A stretch of 64,000 nucleotides of DNA from an uncultured Flavobacteriaceae bacterium (GTDB lineage: Bacteria > Bacteroidota > Bacteroidia > Flavobacteriales > Flavobacteriaceae), in assembly GCA_947495135.1 (NCBI GenBank), contig CANLXN010000011.1:1-64000 (forward strand). Direction: 5' to 3'. Positions 43,745-53,670 of the stretch are shown piece after piece (the first letter of the stretch is position 1; each line of letters starts with the position of its first letter). The notes below the pieces were generated by a model. It worked only from the letters and a program-made list of their open reading frames with translations, had not been told where the DNA came from and did not search any database. The position numbers and the translations under genes were made by a program.

Positions 43745-46700
43745 ATGTATATTAATACGCACACATATTACAGCCTTCGCTACGGCACGATAAAACCAAA
43801 AGATTTGCTAGAAAACGCAAAGAAATTGGGGATAGCTTCGTTTGCCTTGACCGATATTAATACTACATCTGCCTGCATGGACATACTGCGCTTAGCTCCT
43901 AAATATGGTATTAAGCCTGTAGTTGGAGTTGATTTCAGGAATAATTCCAAGCAACAATTTATACTTTTAGCACAGAACAATGTGGGATTTCAGCATATCA
44001 ACAGCTACCTTTCTAGCCATCTTCATTCTGAAAAGGAGATTCCTTCAAAAGCGCCACAATTACCCCATACATTTGTTATTTATCCCTTCGGAAATTTTCT
44101 TGGAAAGCAATTATCTGCCAATGAATATTTGGGAGTTAAAGCCGAAGAACTTAATAAGCTGAAATTTTCTCCTTGGCGAAAACGACTGAACAAGCTTTTA
44201 GTACTTCAAACTGTTTCCTTTCAGAATAAAAAAGGCTTCAACACACATCGATTGCTCCGAGCTATTAATTACAATACTTTATTAAGCAAACTGTCTCCTT
44301 CTCAACAAGGTAGCGAAAAAGACTTACTCTGCTCACCACAAAGTATTAAAGAGACTTTTAAAGAATTCCCAGAGTTAATTGATAATACAAGAAAATTATT
44401 AAAATGTTGTAAAGTTTATTTTGATTTCTCTAAAAAAATTCCAAATAATCAGCGTTCATATACTGGTAATGAAGCACTGGACTTTAGGTTACTCAAAAAG
44501 CTCACCTACGAAGGACTCCCCTACCGATTTGAAAACCCCAGTCAACAGGTGTATGCTCGTATTGAAAAAGAGCTGGATATTATCCATAAAAAAGGCTTCG
44601 TATCCTACTTTCTTATCAATTGGAAAATTCTAAAATATGCGCGTAGCAAAGGTTACTTCTATGTAGGACGAGGAAGCGGTGCTAATAGCGTTATTGCATA
44701 TTTGTTACGCATCACCGATGTAGACCCAATTGAACTCGATCTTTATTTTGAGCGATTTATAAATTTATATCGTACCAATCCGCCCGACTTTGATATCGAC
44801 TTCTCTTGGACAGATAGAGATGATATCACCGTATTTATATTTACTCGCTTTAAAAACGCCGCATTAATCACGGTATACAACACCTTCAAATACAGGGCTG
44901 CAATACGAGAATTAGGAAAAGTATTTGGGCTTCCAAAAGCTGAGATCGATCTACTCTCAAAAGGAGAATTTAAATTCGAAAAGTTAGATAAACTCTCCCA
45001 GTTGGTGGTAGTGTACAGTGAATCCATTCAGGGATTTCCTAATTATTTAGGAATTCATGCCAGTGGCATTATTATTTCTGAAAAACCAATTCACTACTAC
45101 ACTGCCACTTTTATGCCTCCAAAAGGCTTTCCAACTACCCAATTTGATATGGTAGTTGCAGAAGATATTGGTCTTTATAAGTTTGACATATTAAGTCAGC
45201 GCGGACTCGGAAAAATAAAAGATGCTGTAGAAGTGATCAAATACAATCGCCCCAAAGATGCACCTTTTGACATTCATGATATTAAGCGTTTTAAGGAAGA
45301 TGAGCAGATAAAATACCTCTTGCGAAATGCAAAAGCCATTGGTTGTTTTTATGTAGAATCTCCAGCAATGCGAATGCTGCTTCGCAAACTGCAGGTAGAC
45401 GATTATCTAGGCCTAGTAGCAGCGAGTTCTGTAATCCGTCCTGGAGTTTCTCAGTCTGGAATGATGCGAGAGTATATTTTGCGTTACCGTTATCCTGAAA
45501 AACGTAAAGATGCGCATCCAGTGATGCTAGATATTATGCCCGAAACTTATGGAGTAATGGTCTATCAAGAAGATGTGATCAAAGTAGCTCACTATTTTGG
45601 AGGACTTACACTTGGAGAAGCTGATATGTTGCGAAGAGGAATGTCTGGAAAATTTAGATCACGGGAAGAATTCTTAAAAGTAAAAGATAAATTTTTTGAG
45701 AATTGTGCTAGAGATGGCAAAGCTGAAGAACTCACCAAAGAAGTATGGAGACAGACCGAAAGCTTTGCTGGTTATGCATTTGCCAAGGGGCATTCGGCAT
45801 CTTATGCTGTAGAAAGCTACCAAAGTTTATTCCTAAAAGCATATTATCCACTAGAATATATGGTCGCGACGCTCAATAACGGAGGCGGCTTTTACAGAAG
45901 TGAGTTCTATGTACACGAAGCGCGAATGCATGGAGGAAACATTCTACCACCATGCATAAACACTAGTTTTGCAGTAACTACTATTAAAGAGAAAGACATC
46001 TATCTTGGATTTGGATTTCTATATTCTCTAGAATCAAAAACTATCGAACGTTTCCTCAAAGAGCGTACAGAAAATGGTGTTTTTAAAAGTTTAGACAACT
46101 TCATTGATCGCGTTATCATTTCAATGGAGCAAATAGCACTGCTAATCAAGATTAATGCATTCCGATTTACAAAAAGAAATAAAAGAGAACTTCTGTGGGA
46201 AGCACATATGAAGATCAATAAAGTAACATTTGAAGAAAATAAGCTCATTCTTTTCAAAGCTGAAAAAGTAAATTATAAAACTCCAAATCTGCCAAACACG
46301 GAATTAGAAGATGCTTTTGATGAGATAGAACTATTGGGATACCCATTATCTAATCCGTTTGAGCTTTTAGTAGAACCTTCTTCTTACACTTTGAGGGCAA
46401 GACATCTGCCTCACTTTATAGGAAAGTTAGTAATGATAGATGGGTATTTAGTCACTACTAAAAGAACAGGTACTTCCAATGGAAAGCAAATGTACTTTGG
46501 AACCTTCCTTGATAAAGATGGAGATTTTTTAGATACTGTACACTTCCCTCCAGTTGCTGCTCTATATCGATTTAGAGGAAAAGGTGTTTATCGAATTACA
46601 GGAAAAGTAATGGAAGAATTTGATTGCATCACAATTGAAGTCACCAAAATGGAACGCCTCCCAATTATTGAGGATCCACGATATGCAGAAGGAGTTGTAC

Positions 46701-46804
46701 AAACCAAAATGAAAGGAAAACGATACAAGAATGATGCTTCTACTTCAATTGGTACAAAAAATTCGACCAAGGTTAGTAATGGAAAAAACATTCTTGAAGT
46801 ATAA
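43745..46804 (+). CDS. DNA polymerase III alpha subunit-like (DnaE2/ImuC-like) polymerase
   Basis: 1019 aa, the shorter DnaE class rather than the 1,150-plus-residue replicative enzyme. The N-terminal PHP domain begins INTHTYYSLRYG, where the first His of the usual H-x-H is Asn4. The palm has PDFDIDF (Asp348, Asp350) and GRGSGANSVIAYLL before it; the helix-hairpin-helix and OB regions follow about 760-980. It lies ahead of a GIY-YIG-like gene and a dinB-type gene on one strand, the composition of an error-prone repair cassette seen in other Bacteroidota and analogous to imuB-imuC. Inducible mutagenesis is inferred; no LexA-like gene is beside it. Confidence 0.88.
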   Translation: MYINTHTYYSLRYGTIKPKDLLENAKKLGIASFALTDINTTSACMDILRLAPKYGIKPVVGVDFRNNSKQQFILLAQNNVGFQHINSYLSSHLHSEKEIPSKAPQLPHTFVIYPFGNFLGKQLSANEYLGVKAEELNKLKFSPWRKRLNKLLVLQTVSFQNKKGFNTHRLLRAINYNTLLSKLSPSQQGSEKDLLCSPQSIKETFKEFPELIDNTRKLLKCCKVYFDFSKKIPNNQRSYTGNEALDFRLLKKLTYEGLPYRFENPSQQVYARIEKELDIIHKKGFVSYFLINWKILKYARSKGYFYVGRGSGANSVIAYLLRITDVDPIELDLYFERFINLYRTNPPDFDIDFSWTDRDDITVFIFTRFKNAALITVYNTFKYRAAIRELGKVFGLPKAEIDLLSKGEFKFEKLDKLSQLVVVYSESIQGFPNYLGIHASGIIISEKPIHYYTATFMPPKGFPTTQFDMVVAEDIGLYKFDILSQRGLGKIKDAVEVIKYNRPKDAPFDIHDIKRFKEDEQIKYLLRNAKAIGCFYVESPAMRMLLRKLQVDDYLGLVAASSVIRPGVSQSGMMREYILRYRYPEKRKDAHPVMLDIMPETYGVMVYQEDVIKVAHYFGGLTLGEADMLRRGMSGKFRSREEFLKVKDKFFENCARDGKAEELTKEVWRQTESFAGYAFAKGHSASYAVESYQSLFLKAYYPLEYMVATLNNGGGFYRSEFYVHEARMHGGNILPPCINTSFAVTTIKEKDIYLGFGFLYSLESKTIERFLKERTENGVFKSLDNFIDRVIISMEQIALLIKINAFRFTKRNKRELLWEAHMKINKVTFEENKLILFKAEKVNYKTPNLPNTELEDAFDEIELLGYPLSNPFELLVEPSSYTLRARHLPHFIGKLVMIDGYLVTTKRTGTSNGKQMYFGTFLDKDGDFLDTVHFPPVAALYRFRGKGVYRITGKVMEEFDCITIEVTKMERLPIIEDPRYAEGVVQTKMKGKRYKNDASTSIGTKNSTKVSNGKNILEV

Positions 46805-46827
46805 AAACAAGTTGAAAAGAAAGAATT

Positions 46828-47142
46828 ATGGAATTTAAAAAGAAAACAAAAAGAGCAAGCAACTCCAGTGTAATGAGAACTTACTACGTCTATATTTTAA
46901 AATGTTCCGATGGAAGCTATTATACCGATTTCACCTCTAACTTAGATTCACAAATAAAAAGCCATCAAACAGGAAAGCAAGAAAATACTGTAGGACGCCT
47001 TCCGGTAGAGCCTGTATTTCACACAGAGTTTAAAGTTCCCTTGTTTGCCATCGAAGCAAAAAGACAGATCAAGCGATGGTCTAGAGATAAGAAAGAAGCC
47101 TTAATCAACGGAGAGTTTGAAAAGCTTCCCAATTTAGTTTGA
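46828..47142 (+). CDS. GIY-YIG-like protein with altered active site
   Basis: 104 aa of the single-domain GIY-YIG (URI/UvrC) fold: YYVYILKCSDGSYYTDFTSN corresponds to the usual 'YVYIL-CSDG-LYTGVT' motif, but the Gly of the YTG is Asp, and the catalytic Arg expected about eight residues on is missing (LDSQIKSH in place of L-x-R-xx-H). The later Glu (AIEAKRQIKRWSR) remains. The true start may be Met16 (46873). It sits 23 nt after the dnaE-like gene and about 230 nt before dinB. It may bind DNA without cutting, or work with a changed mechanism. Confidence 0.75.
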   Translation: MEFKKKTKRASNSSVMRTYYVYILKCSDGSYYTDFTSNLDSQIKSHQTGKQENTVGRLPVEPVFHTEFKVPLFAIEAKRQIKRWSRDKKEALINGEFEKLPNLV

Positions 47143-47157
47143 AGAACTCTTTCTCGG

Positions 47158-47275
47158 TTCGAGTGATTTTAGCTGACATTGCGAAGTAGAATGTCGGCCC
47201 ACTTCTCGATACTAATTTCAAGACACAAATATTTCAGCTTAAATCAAATAACCCGCTTCTTAAAATTCACTCGAA
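47158..47275. repeat. Imperfect inverted repeat in the dinB upstream region
   Basis: TTCGAGTGATTTTAG (47158-47172) and TTAAAATTCACTCGAA (47260-47275) are inverted copies. I have seen TCGAGTGA-type intergenic repeats in flavobacteria. The 47143-47369 gap has no gene. Confidence 0.45.
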
Positions 47276-47369
47276 GCGGTCATATAACGTATACTAACAA
47301 TCATACGCTCAAGACAGATTCCAAGGAATAAATATTCAAACTTCGACATTGAGCAATAAACATTAAACC

Positions 47370-48590
47370 TTGAACAACGCTAACCGACACATTGTACATA
47401 TGGATCTCGATACTTTTTTTGTGTCGTGTGAACGCTTACTCGACAGTAAGCTTGAAGGAAAACCTGTGCTTATTGGAGGCACCACAGACAGAGGTGTTGT
47501 AGCATCCTGTAGTTATGAAGCTCGCACATTTGGAATTCATTCTGCCATGCCTATGCGAATGGCAAAACAACTTTGTCCAGAAGCAATTGTACTAAGAGGT
47601 AATTCGGGAATTTACAGTAAGTTTTCGCATATGGTAACCGACGTGATCAAAGAAAATGTACCCACTTACGAAAAAACATCGGTAGACGAATTCTATATTG
47701 ATCTAACTGGTATGGATAAATTTTTTGGCTGTAATAAACTGGCAAGCGAATTAAGAGCAAGAATTATTAAAGAAACTGGTTTGCCAATTTCTTTTGGCCT
47801 GTCCCAGAATAAAACTGTTTCCAAAATCGCAACAGGAGAAGCTAAGCCAAATAACCAAATCCAGATACTAAAAGGAACCGAAAAACCTTTTCTCTCTCCC
47901 CTTTCAGTAAGTAAAATCCCGATGGTGGGCAAAGTTACTTACAGACAGTTATGCGATCTTGGCATTAAACAAATAAAAAGTATCCAAGAAATGCCCATTG
48001 AGATGATGGCAAAGGTTTTTGGAAAAAATGGGCAAGTGATTTGGAAAAAAGCCAACGGAATAGACAATTCTCCTGTCGTACAATATACAGAACGTAAATC
48101 AATCTCCACGGAGCGTACTTTTGATCGAGATACAACCGATGTAAAAAAGTTAGAAAGTATCATTATTGCAATGACCGAAAACTTAATCTACCAATTGCGA
48201 CGGGGTAATAAACTAACAGCCTGCGTAACTTTTAAAATTCGTTACTCCGATTTTCAAACTTATACACAGCAAAAAAGAGTTCCATACAGCGCAGCAGATC
48301 ATAAATTACTCCCCATAGTAATGGATTTATATAAAAATCTATATCAGCGTAGAATGTTAGTCCGTTTAGTAGGAGTTCGATTTAGTCATTTGGTAGAAGG
48401 AGGACAACAAATTGATTTATTTGACGACAATGAAAAAATAATTAATTTATATCAAGCTATGGACAAAATGCGGGAACGGTATGGAGATCGAGCAGTAATT
48501 AAAGCTGCAGGAATGGGAGCTAAAAGTATTAGCAGATGGAACCCATTTAATGGGGAACCGCCTCCACTACTTGCTAATAGACGGCAATAA
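47370..48590 (+). CDS. dinB: Y-family DNA polymerase (DinB / Pol IV type)
   Basis: 406 aa, starting with TTG (ATG at 47400 lies inside the first strand and would truncate it). Metal ligands are visible: Asp12 in MDLDTFFVSC, and Asp106-Glu107 in TSVDEFYIDL; GISFGLSQNKTVSKIATGEAKP is the fingers/palm segment; a 'VGKVTYRQLCDLGI' helix-hairpin-helix follows. So it is catalytically competent, unlike true ImuB. It belongs to the polymerase cluster with the dnaE-like and GIY-YIG-like genes. Translesion synthesis after DNA damage is the known family role. Confidence 0.92.
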   Translation: MNNANRHIVHMDLDTFFVSCERLLDSKLEGKPVLIGGTTDRGVVASCSYEARTFGIHSAMPMRMAKQLCPEAIVLRGNSGIYSKFSHMVTDVIKENVPTYEKTSVDEFYIDLTGMDKFFGCNKLASELRARIIKETGLPISFGLSQNKTVSKIATGEAKPNNQIQILKGTEKPFLSPLSVSKIPMVGKVTYRQLCDLGIKQIKSIQEMPIEMMAKVFGKNGQVIWKKANGIDNSPVVQYTERKSISTERTFDRDTTDVKKLESIIIAMTENLIYQLRRGNKLTACVTFKIRYSDFQTYTQQKRVPYSAADHKLLPIVMDLYKNLYQRRMLVRLVGVRFSHLVEGGQQIDLFDDNEKIINLYQAMDKMRERYGDRAVIKAAGMGAKSISRWNPFNGEPPPLLANRRQ

Positions 48591-48677
48591 AATAAATGTA
48601 TTTTTCTAATTATTAAATCAACTTTATCTACTCGATTTGTGTCATTTTCCAATTTCATTACCCTATCATTCTAGTAG

Positions 48678-48708
48678 TTGTTAGAAGTAATTTAATTCAC
48701 CATATTTG
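48678..48708 (+). promoter_or_regulatory. Candidate sdaA promoter
   Basis: TTG (48678-48680), a 20-nt spacer and CATATTTG (48701-48708; one mismatch to TAnnTTTG) lie about 20 nt before the start codon. Confidence 0.5.
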
Positions 48709-48728
48709 TCTAACTAAAAATCAATTTT

Positions 48729-50153
48729 ATGGAAAGCATTAGTGTTTTCGATATGCTCAGTATAGGCGTGGGGCCATCAAGTTCTCATACTTTAGGTCCA
48801 TGGCGAGCGGCAAAACAATGGATCGAACTATTGCAACTTAATGAGCAGTTTACAAGCGTTGCCAGTGTTTCGGTTGAATTGTACGGTTCGCTAGCACTTA
48901 CAGGAAAAGGTCATGCCAGCGATATCGCTGTGGTCATGGGACTGTTGGGAACCGATCCTGTTAGCTTTCCAATTAACGAGATTCAAAGAGAAGTAGACAA
49001 GTTAAAAGCTTCTAATTTGCTAAAGCTCAATTTCGAGAAAGAGATTCCTTTTGTTTTTTCTGAAAACATTCGATTTAATAGGAAGTTCTTAGAATTCCAT
49101 CCTAATGGGATCACTTTTACTACAACTCTCATCAACGGAACCAAAAAGTCTTCCACTTACTATTCTATTGGAGGTGGCTTCGTTGTACAAAAAGAACGCA
49201 AAAGAGCTAAACGACAAATTGAAAAATTTAGCAGCTTTCCCTATCCTATTGAAAAAGCCACACAAATATTAGAATATTGTTCTCAAGAAAATTGTAGCAT
49301 TAGTGCGTTGGTGTTACAAAACGAACTTTCATTAAGAGACCCAAATAGAATTGATGATAAGTTAAAAGCAATCTGGGATGTAATGCTCGATAGCATGTAT
49401 GTAGGTTGTCATACCAAAGGAACTCTTCCTGGCGGACTCAATGTAATTCGCCGTGCGTTTGAGACACATGAAAAGTTAAAAGGAGACACTCCCTATACCA
49501 ACAAGAACGAATGGATTAGCTCTATCAGAAATACGGAGGTTAAATTCAGGCAAATCCTTAAATGGGTTTCCTGTTTTGCTTTAGCTGTAAATGAAGTAAA
49601 CGCCTCTTTGGGACGTGTTGTAACAGCCCCAACAAATGGAAGCGCTGGAGTTATACCAGCTGTCCTAATGTATTACCTCGTAATCGAGAACCATGATGGT
49701 AATTTCGAAGACATCAAAAAGTTCTTATTGGTTTCAGGAGAAATAGGAAGTTTATTCAAAAAAGGCGCTACTATCTCGGCCGCCATGGGAGGCTGTCAAG
49801 CAGAAATAGGTGTCTCCTCTGCCATGGCAGCAGGAGCCTTGACCGAATTAATGGGTGGTTCACCCGAGCAAGTACTAATTGCCGCGGAAATTGCAATGGA
49901 ACATCATTTAGGCCTTACCTGTGACCCCATAGCTGGTTTGGTTCAAATACCATGTATAGAGCGAAACGCGATGGGTGCTATCAAAGCAATAAACGCCTGC
50001 GAAATGGCCCTAGATCGCGACCCATCGGATGTCAAAATACCTTTGGATAAAGTAATTGCCACCATGTGGGAGACTGCCAAAGACATGACTTCCAAGTACA
50101 AAGAAACTAGTGAGGGTGGCTTAGCTGTTCAAGTTAATTTAAGCGACTGTTAA
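48729..50153 (+). CDS. sdaA: L-serine ammonia-lyase, single-chain iron-sulfur type
   Basis: 474 aa, alpha and beta parts fused. It deaminates L-serine to pyruvate and ammonia using an oxygen-sensitive [4Fe-4S] cluster. The N-terminal [17 protein letters not shown] is the family's serine-binding signature; the cluster cysteines lie in [20 protein letters not shown] and [25 protein letters not shown] is a further conserved block. It is a single-gene unit with its own promoter. The 50154-50422 gap after it contains no recognisable gene. Confidence 0.95.
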   Translation: MESISVFDMLSIGVGPSSSHTLGPWRAAKQWIELLQLNEQFTSVASVSVELYGSLALTGKGHASDIAVVMGLLGTDPVSFPINEIQREVDKLKASNLLKLNFEKEIPFVFSENIRFNRKFLEFHPNGITFTTTLINGTKKSSTYYSIGGGFVVQKERKRAKRQIEKFSSFPYPIEKATQILEYCSQENCSISALVLQNELSLRDPNRIDDKLKAIWDVMLDSMYVGCHTKGTLPGGLNVIRRAFETHEKLKGDTPYTNKNEWISSIRNTEVKFRQILKWVSCFALAVNEVNASLGRVVTAPTNGSAGVIPAVLMYYLVIENHDGNFEDIKKFLLVSGEIGSLFKKGATISAAMGGCQAEIGVSSAMAAGALTELMGGSPEQVLIAAEIAMEHHLGLTCDPIAGLVQIPCIERNAMGAIKAINACEMALDRDPSDVKIPLDKVIATMWETAKDMTSKYKETSEGGLAVQVNLSDC

Positions 50154-50422
50154 TCTTTTTCTACCCATTTAACAAGCTCGATTTCACCCTCTATATTTCT
50201 CCTATTTTTCTAATAGCGAGAATAATTTTCTAATAACCTCGTTCTATTAACTGTTCCTTTTCAGATTGAACATTGCGATATTACCTACAAATTATTTGTT
50301 TTGTAGGAAAAAGACTATAAAAACAAAATTTAACATTAAAAATGCAAATAATTGTATTTAATCGTGTTTATTTACCTTTAATCGGTTATACTGCCGATTT
50401 CCCTAATGTAACTCGTTGAATT

Positions 50423-50932
50423 ATGAAGAAGATCATCCTACTTATGCTGCTTACGCTTTCTATCTCCAACGTCTCTGCTCAAGATGTTCAAATCGATGGA
50501 AGACTACAACCTTTACTAAACGAATTTTTAGCTCTTTGTAAACAATACGATATCCAATACCATGATAAATTGTTTAAACTAGAATCTATCGACATTGTAA
50601 ACACCCTCCCCGTTTCAGAAAATTCTTCTACGTTAGGTATGCTTAGACGTGATGAAAATCGAACTGTTGTAGCTATCGAAATTAATTGGATGGCACAATT
50701 GGATTCTGAAATTTTAAAAGTAGTTGCATTTCATGAATTCGCCCATTACTTTTTAGAATATTCAACCCACATTTGCGATGACTGTGGGGAAATTATGTCT
50801 GTTGTTAACTCTAGCTATTTCGATATCGTTCGAAACTGGGATCATCAGGTTCGCACATTATTTGAAGATTCTCCTGCCTATGCTAAGCGATATGGTTATG
50901 TTGTTGCCTCCAATCAACTAGAGACTAATTAA
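50423..50932 (+). CDS. Exported HExxH zinc-metalloprotease-like protein
   Basis: 169 aa with a signal peptide ending near SNVSAQ (residue 20). The motif VVAFHEFAHYFLEY holds HEFAH (His104-Glu105-His108), the zincin signature; DDCGEIMSV follows with Cys-x2-Cys-like spacing, and a Met like a Met-turn. The third metal ligand is not assigned. Periplasmic or outer-membrane-facing, function unknown. It is tail-to-tail with the NTF2-like gene with one base between stops. Confidence 0.72.
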   Translation: MKKIILLMLLTLSISNVSAQDVQIDGRLQPLLNEFLALCKQYDIQYHDKLFKLESIDIVNTLPVSENSSTLGMLRRDENRTVVAIEINWMAQLDSEILKVVAFHEFAHYFLEYSTHICDDCGEIMSVVNSSYFDIVRNWDHQVRTLFEDSPAYAKRYGYVVASNQLETN

Positions 50933-50933
50933 T

Positions 50934-51392
50934 TTAAATACAATTTTCCCGTCTTCGCGAATCGATTAAGTGAATTATTTTCCAACCCTTATCGGTTTTT
51001 GCCAATGTAAAAGCGTTCGCTCCGCAATGACTAAAGGTACCATTCAGCCAAAATTCGTACGGGGTCCATACATGTGCTAAATTACCATCTATTTGGATCT
51101 TATAATCTAACAGTCGTTCTTCCCATTTCTGATCTTCTGCCCTATTTGCAATCGCACCTAATAGCTTTTGCAAATTGTCTGTGGTTAATTTATTTTCACC
51201 CGCTTTAGTAACAAAAGCCGTTTGCAGAGCTACTTCAGACCCAATAACCGATTTCATTACTGTAGTATCTCCAGCGTGAAAACCTTCAAAAAAAGTATCA
51301 ACAATTTGTTGAGCATCCTTTTTAGAAAAAGAATCCTGTCCAAACGACATCACACTAAAAAAAATACAAATAATGAAAAGTACCGACTTCAT
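50934..51392 (-). CDS. SnoaL/NTF2-like (DUF4440-type) exported protein
   Basis: 152 aa with a signal peptide (about 1-18, ending SFGQ). The rest is one NTF2-like alpha+beta cone: DAQQIVDTFFEGFHAGDTTV at the start, HVWTPYEFWLNGTFSHCG and ending with IIHLIDSRRRENC, a pattern I associate with a widespread group of Bacteroidota proteins. Function unknown; many in this fold bind small ligands. Divergent from panB. Confidence 0.82.
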   Translation of the reverse strand: MKSVLFIICIFFSVMSFGQDSFSKKDAQQIVDTFFEGFHAGDTTVMKSVIGSEVALQTAFVTKAGENKLTTDNLQKLLGAIANRAEDQKWEERLLDYKIQIDGNLAHVWTPYEFWLNGTFSHCGANAFTLAKTDKGWKIIHLIDSRRRENCI

Positions 51393-51451
51393 AATAGATT
51401 AAGTTATTGATTAACTCAAAAGTAGTACTTTTACGTTGAAATTTATACCCT

Positions 51452-52270
51452 ATGTCTGTAGCAAAGAAAGAATACAAGAGAATCACCACTAAAACTCTCG
51501 TGGATATGAAGAAAAATGGAGAGAAAATCTCCATGTTAACTGCCTATGATTATACCATGGCAAAAATCGTAGATAGCTCGGGTATAGATGTTATTTTAGT
51601 TGGCGATTCTGCTTCCAATGTCATGGCAGGACACGAAACTACCCTTCCTATTACTTTGGATCAAATGATCTATCATGCATCGTCTGTGATTCGTGCTATT
51701 GAACGTAGCTTAGTAGTAGTCGACCTTCCTTTTGGAACTTATCAAAGTGATCCAAAAGAGGCGCTAAGATCTGCCATTCGTATTATGAAAGAAAGTGGTG
51801 CACATGCGGTTAAAGTGGAAGGAGGAAAAGAGATCAAAGAATCTATAAAACGCATATTGAACGCAGGGATCCCAGTAATGGGACACCTAGGCCTCACTCC
51901 TCAGTCCATTTACAAATTTGGTACCTATACGGTACGCGCTAAAGACCAGGACGAAGCAACTCAGCTAAAAGAGGATGCACTTATGTTGGAAAAGGCAGGA
52001 TGTTTTGCTATAGTTCTTGAAAAGGTTCCAGCTCAATTAGCCGAAGAGGTAGCGAAAAGTGTTACCATTCCAATTATTGGAATTGGTGCAGGTGGCGGAG
52101 TAGATGGACAAGTGTTGGTAACACACGATATGATTGGAATGACTCATGAGTTTAACCCAAGGTTCTTACGTCGCTATTTAGATCTTTACACCGAAATGTC
52201 GAATGCATTTGGAAAATACATCACCGATGTTAAGAGTGGTGATTTTCCGAGTGAAAAGGAACAATACTAG
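51452..52270 (+). CDS. panB: 3-methyl-2-oxobutanoate hydroxymethyltransferase
   Basis: 272 aa, cytoplasmic. It makes ketopantoate from alpha-ketoisovalerate and methylene-tetrahydrofolate, the first step of pantothenate and coenzyme A synthesis. Signatures are [32 protein letters not shown] (metal-binding Asp), VKVEGG and [12 protein letters not shown], and [20 protein letters not shown] near the end. A TACTTTTA -7-like box lies about 20 nt before the start. The pseudouridine-synthase gene follows on the same strand after about 50 nt. Confidence 0.96.
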   Translation: MSVAKKEYKRITTKTLVDMKKNGEKISMLTAYDYTMAKIVDSSGIDVILVGDSASNVMAGHETTLPITLDQMIYHASSVIRAIERSLVVVDLPFGTYQSDPKEALRSAIRIMKESGAHAVKVEGGKEIKESIKRILNAGIPVMGHLGLTPQSIYKFGTYTVRAKDQDEATQLKEDALMLEKAGCFAIVLEKVPAQLAEEVAKSVTIPIIGIGAGGGVDGQVLVTHDMIGMTHEFNPRFLRRYLDLYTEMSNAFGKYITDVKSGDFPSEKEQY

Positions 52271-52318
52271 TAATAAACATTCTGTTACCTCATAGATTTC
52301 AGCAATTTAAAAACGGCC

Positions 52319-53020
52319 ATTTCGAATTCAGCCATTCATAGCACCAAGGACAATCTTCAGGTACTTTTTGAGGACAATCATTTATTGATAGTGAACAAGC
52401 GCCCAGGCGATATTGTTCAAGGCGATAAAACTGGTGACACGCCTCTTTCGGAAATTGCTAAGGAATATATAGCCGAAAAGTACAATAAACCTGGAGCCGT
52501 CTTTTTGGGAGTGGTTCACCGTTTAGATCGCCCAACCAGCGGCGTGGTGGTATTTGCAAGAACATCCAAGGCCTTAAGCCGATTAAACAAGCTCTTTTCA
52601 GAAAGAAAAACTAAAAAAACCTATTGGGCAGTGGTTAAAAACGAACCGCCAAAATCTCAGGACAGATTAGAACATTTTTTAAAAAGAAACCCAAAACAAA
52701 ATAAGTCGTATGCCCATCTAAAGCCTGTTACAGATAGTAAACAAGCGGCACTGAGCTATTCGGTGAAAAAAAAACTAAAGCGTTTTTATCTTATAGAAAT
52801 TGAATTAGAGACTGGCCGACACCATCAAATACGATCACAACTTTCGTTTATTGGAAGTCCAATTAAAGGAGATTTGAAATATGGTTTCGACCGAAGTAAC
52901 AAAGATGGTAGTATTCATTTACACGCTCGACAACTCACTTTTGAACATCCAGTTAAAAAAGAAAATATTACCATCGTCGCTCCTCCACCAAGAGAAGTTA
53001 TTTGGGATGCCTGTATTTAA
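52319..53020 (+). CDS. RluA-family pseudouridine synthase, start codon uncertain
   Basis: Roughly 211-233 aa. It isomerises uridine in structured RNA: the catalytic motif is GVVHRLDRPTSGVVVFART, with Asp in HRLDRPTSG, and LETGRHHQIRSQL follows. The conserved N-terminal LQVLFEDNHLLIVNKRPGD lies partly before the first usual start, TTG at 52385, which would cut the conserved VLFEDNH strand. The frame stays open upstream to two stops at 52271-52276 but has no ATG, GTG or TTG; ATT at 52319 is the best non-standard candidate. The 3' end overlaps the response regulator gene's stop by four bases. Confidence 0.8.
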   Translation: MSNSAIHSTKDNLQVLFEDNHLLIVNKRPGDIVQGDKTGDTPLSEIAKEYIAEKYNKPGAVFLGVVHRLDRPTSGVVVFARTSKALSRLNKLFSERKTKKTYWAVVKNEPPKSQDRLEHFLKRNPKQNKSYAHLKPVTDSKQAALSYSVKKKLKRFYLIEIELETGRHHQIRSQLSFIGSPIKGDLKYGFDRSNKDGSIHLHARQLTFEHPVKKENITIVAPPPREVIWDACI

Positions 53021-53670
53021 AGTTCGATCAAACCGTTCTTTAGCGCGTATATCACAAGTCCTACTCTATTTTTAACATGCAACTTATTAAAGAGCTCTTG
53101 TCTGTACCCGTCGATTGTTTTCGGACTTAAATGCATTACGTCTGCTATCTGCTTATAAGTCATTTCACTGCATGCCAACTGAAGAAATGTAAGTTCGTTT
53201 TCTTTAAAACGTATTTTTTGCACCTTATTTTCAGGTTTTAGAGATTCTACCATCGTGGATGTTACCATTTCAGAATAGTAATACCCCTTACTAATCACCT
53301 CCACTAAGGCTAGTTTCAAATCGTCTGGATGAATATCTTTAAGAAAATATCCTTTGGCTCCCTCCCGTATCATTTTTAGAACTGTCTTTTCATCATCCTC
53401 TACAGAGAGTGCAAGCACCTTTATTTCCTCCTTATTCTCGGTAAGCCACTTCACCGTTTCAAACCCATCCATTACTGGCATATTAATATCTAAAAGTACG
53501 ATATCGGGAAGCGAGCCATGCTGCTCTAATGCTTTTTGAAGCTCCAAACCATGACGTGCATGAAAAATAACTTCAAATTCTGGGAAGGAATTGATAAGAC
53601 GCTCCAATGAACTCGCAAATAACAAGTGATCATCGACAATTGCAATAGTATGTTTCTTCTTACTGCTCAT
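53017..53670 (-). CDS. Response regulator, NarL/LuxR type
   Basis: 217 aa. The receiver domain (1-125) has the acidic pair VDDH (13-16) and phospho-acceptor Asp61 in LLDINMPVMDG, with Lys near 110 in GYFLKDIHPDD. The C-terminal LuxR-type HTH (about 150-215) includes KENELTFLQLACSEMTYKQI and SPKTIDGYRQELFNKLHVKN. It should bind DNA after phosphorylation by the kinase encoded directly upstream, with which it overlaps by 11 nt. Confidence 0.93.
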   Translation of the reverse strand: MSSKKKHTIAIVDDHLLFASSLERLINSFPEFEVIFHARHGLELQKALEQHGSLPDIVLLDINMPVMDGFETVKWLTENKEEIKVLALSVEDDEKTVLKMIREGAKGYFLKDIHPDDLKLALVEVISKGYYYSEMVTSTMVESLKPENKVQKIRFKENELTFLQLACSEMTYKQIADVMHLSPKTIDGYRQELFNKLHVKNRVGLVIYALKNGLIEL

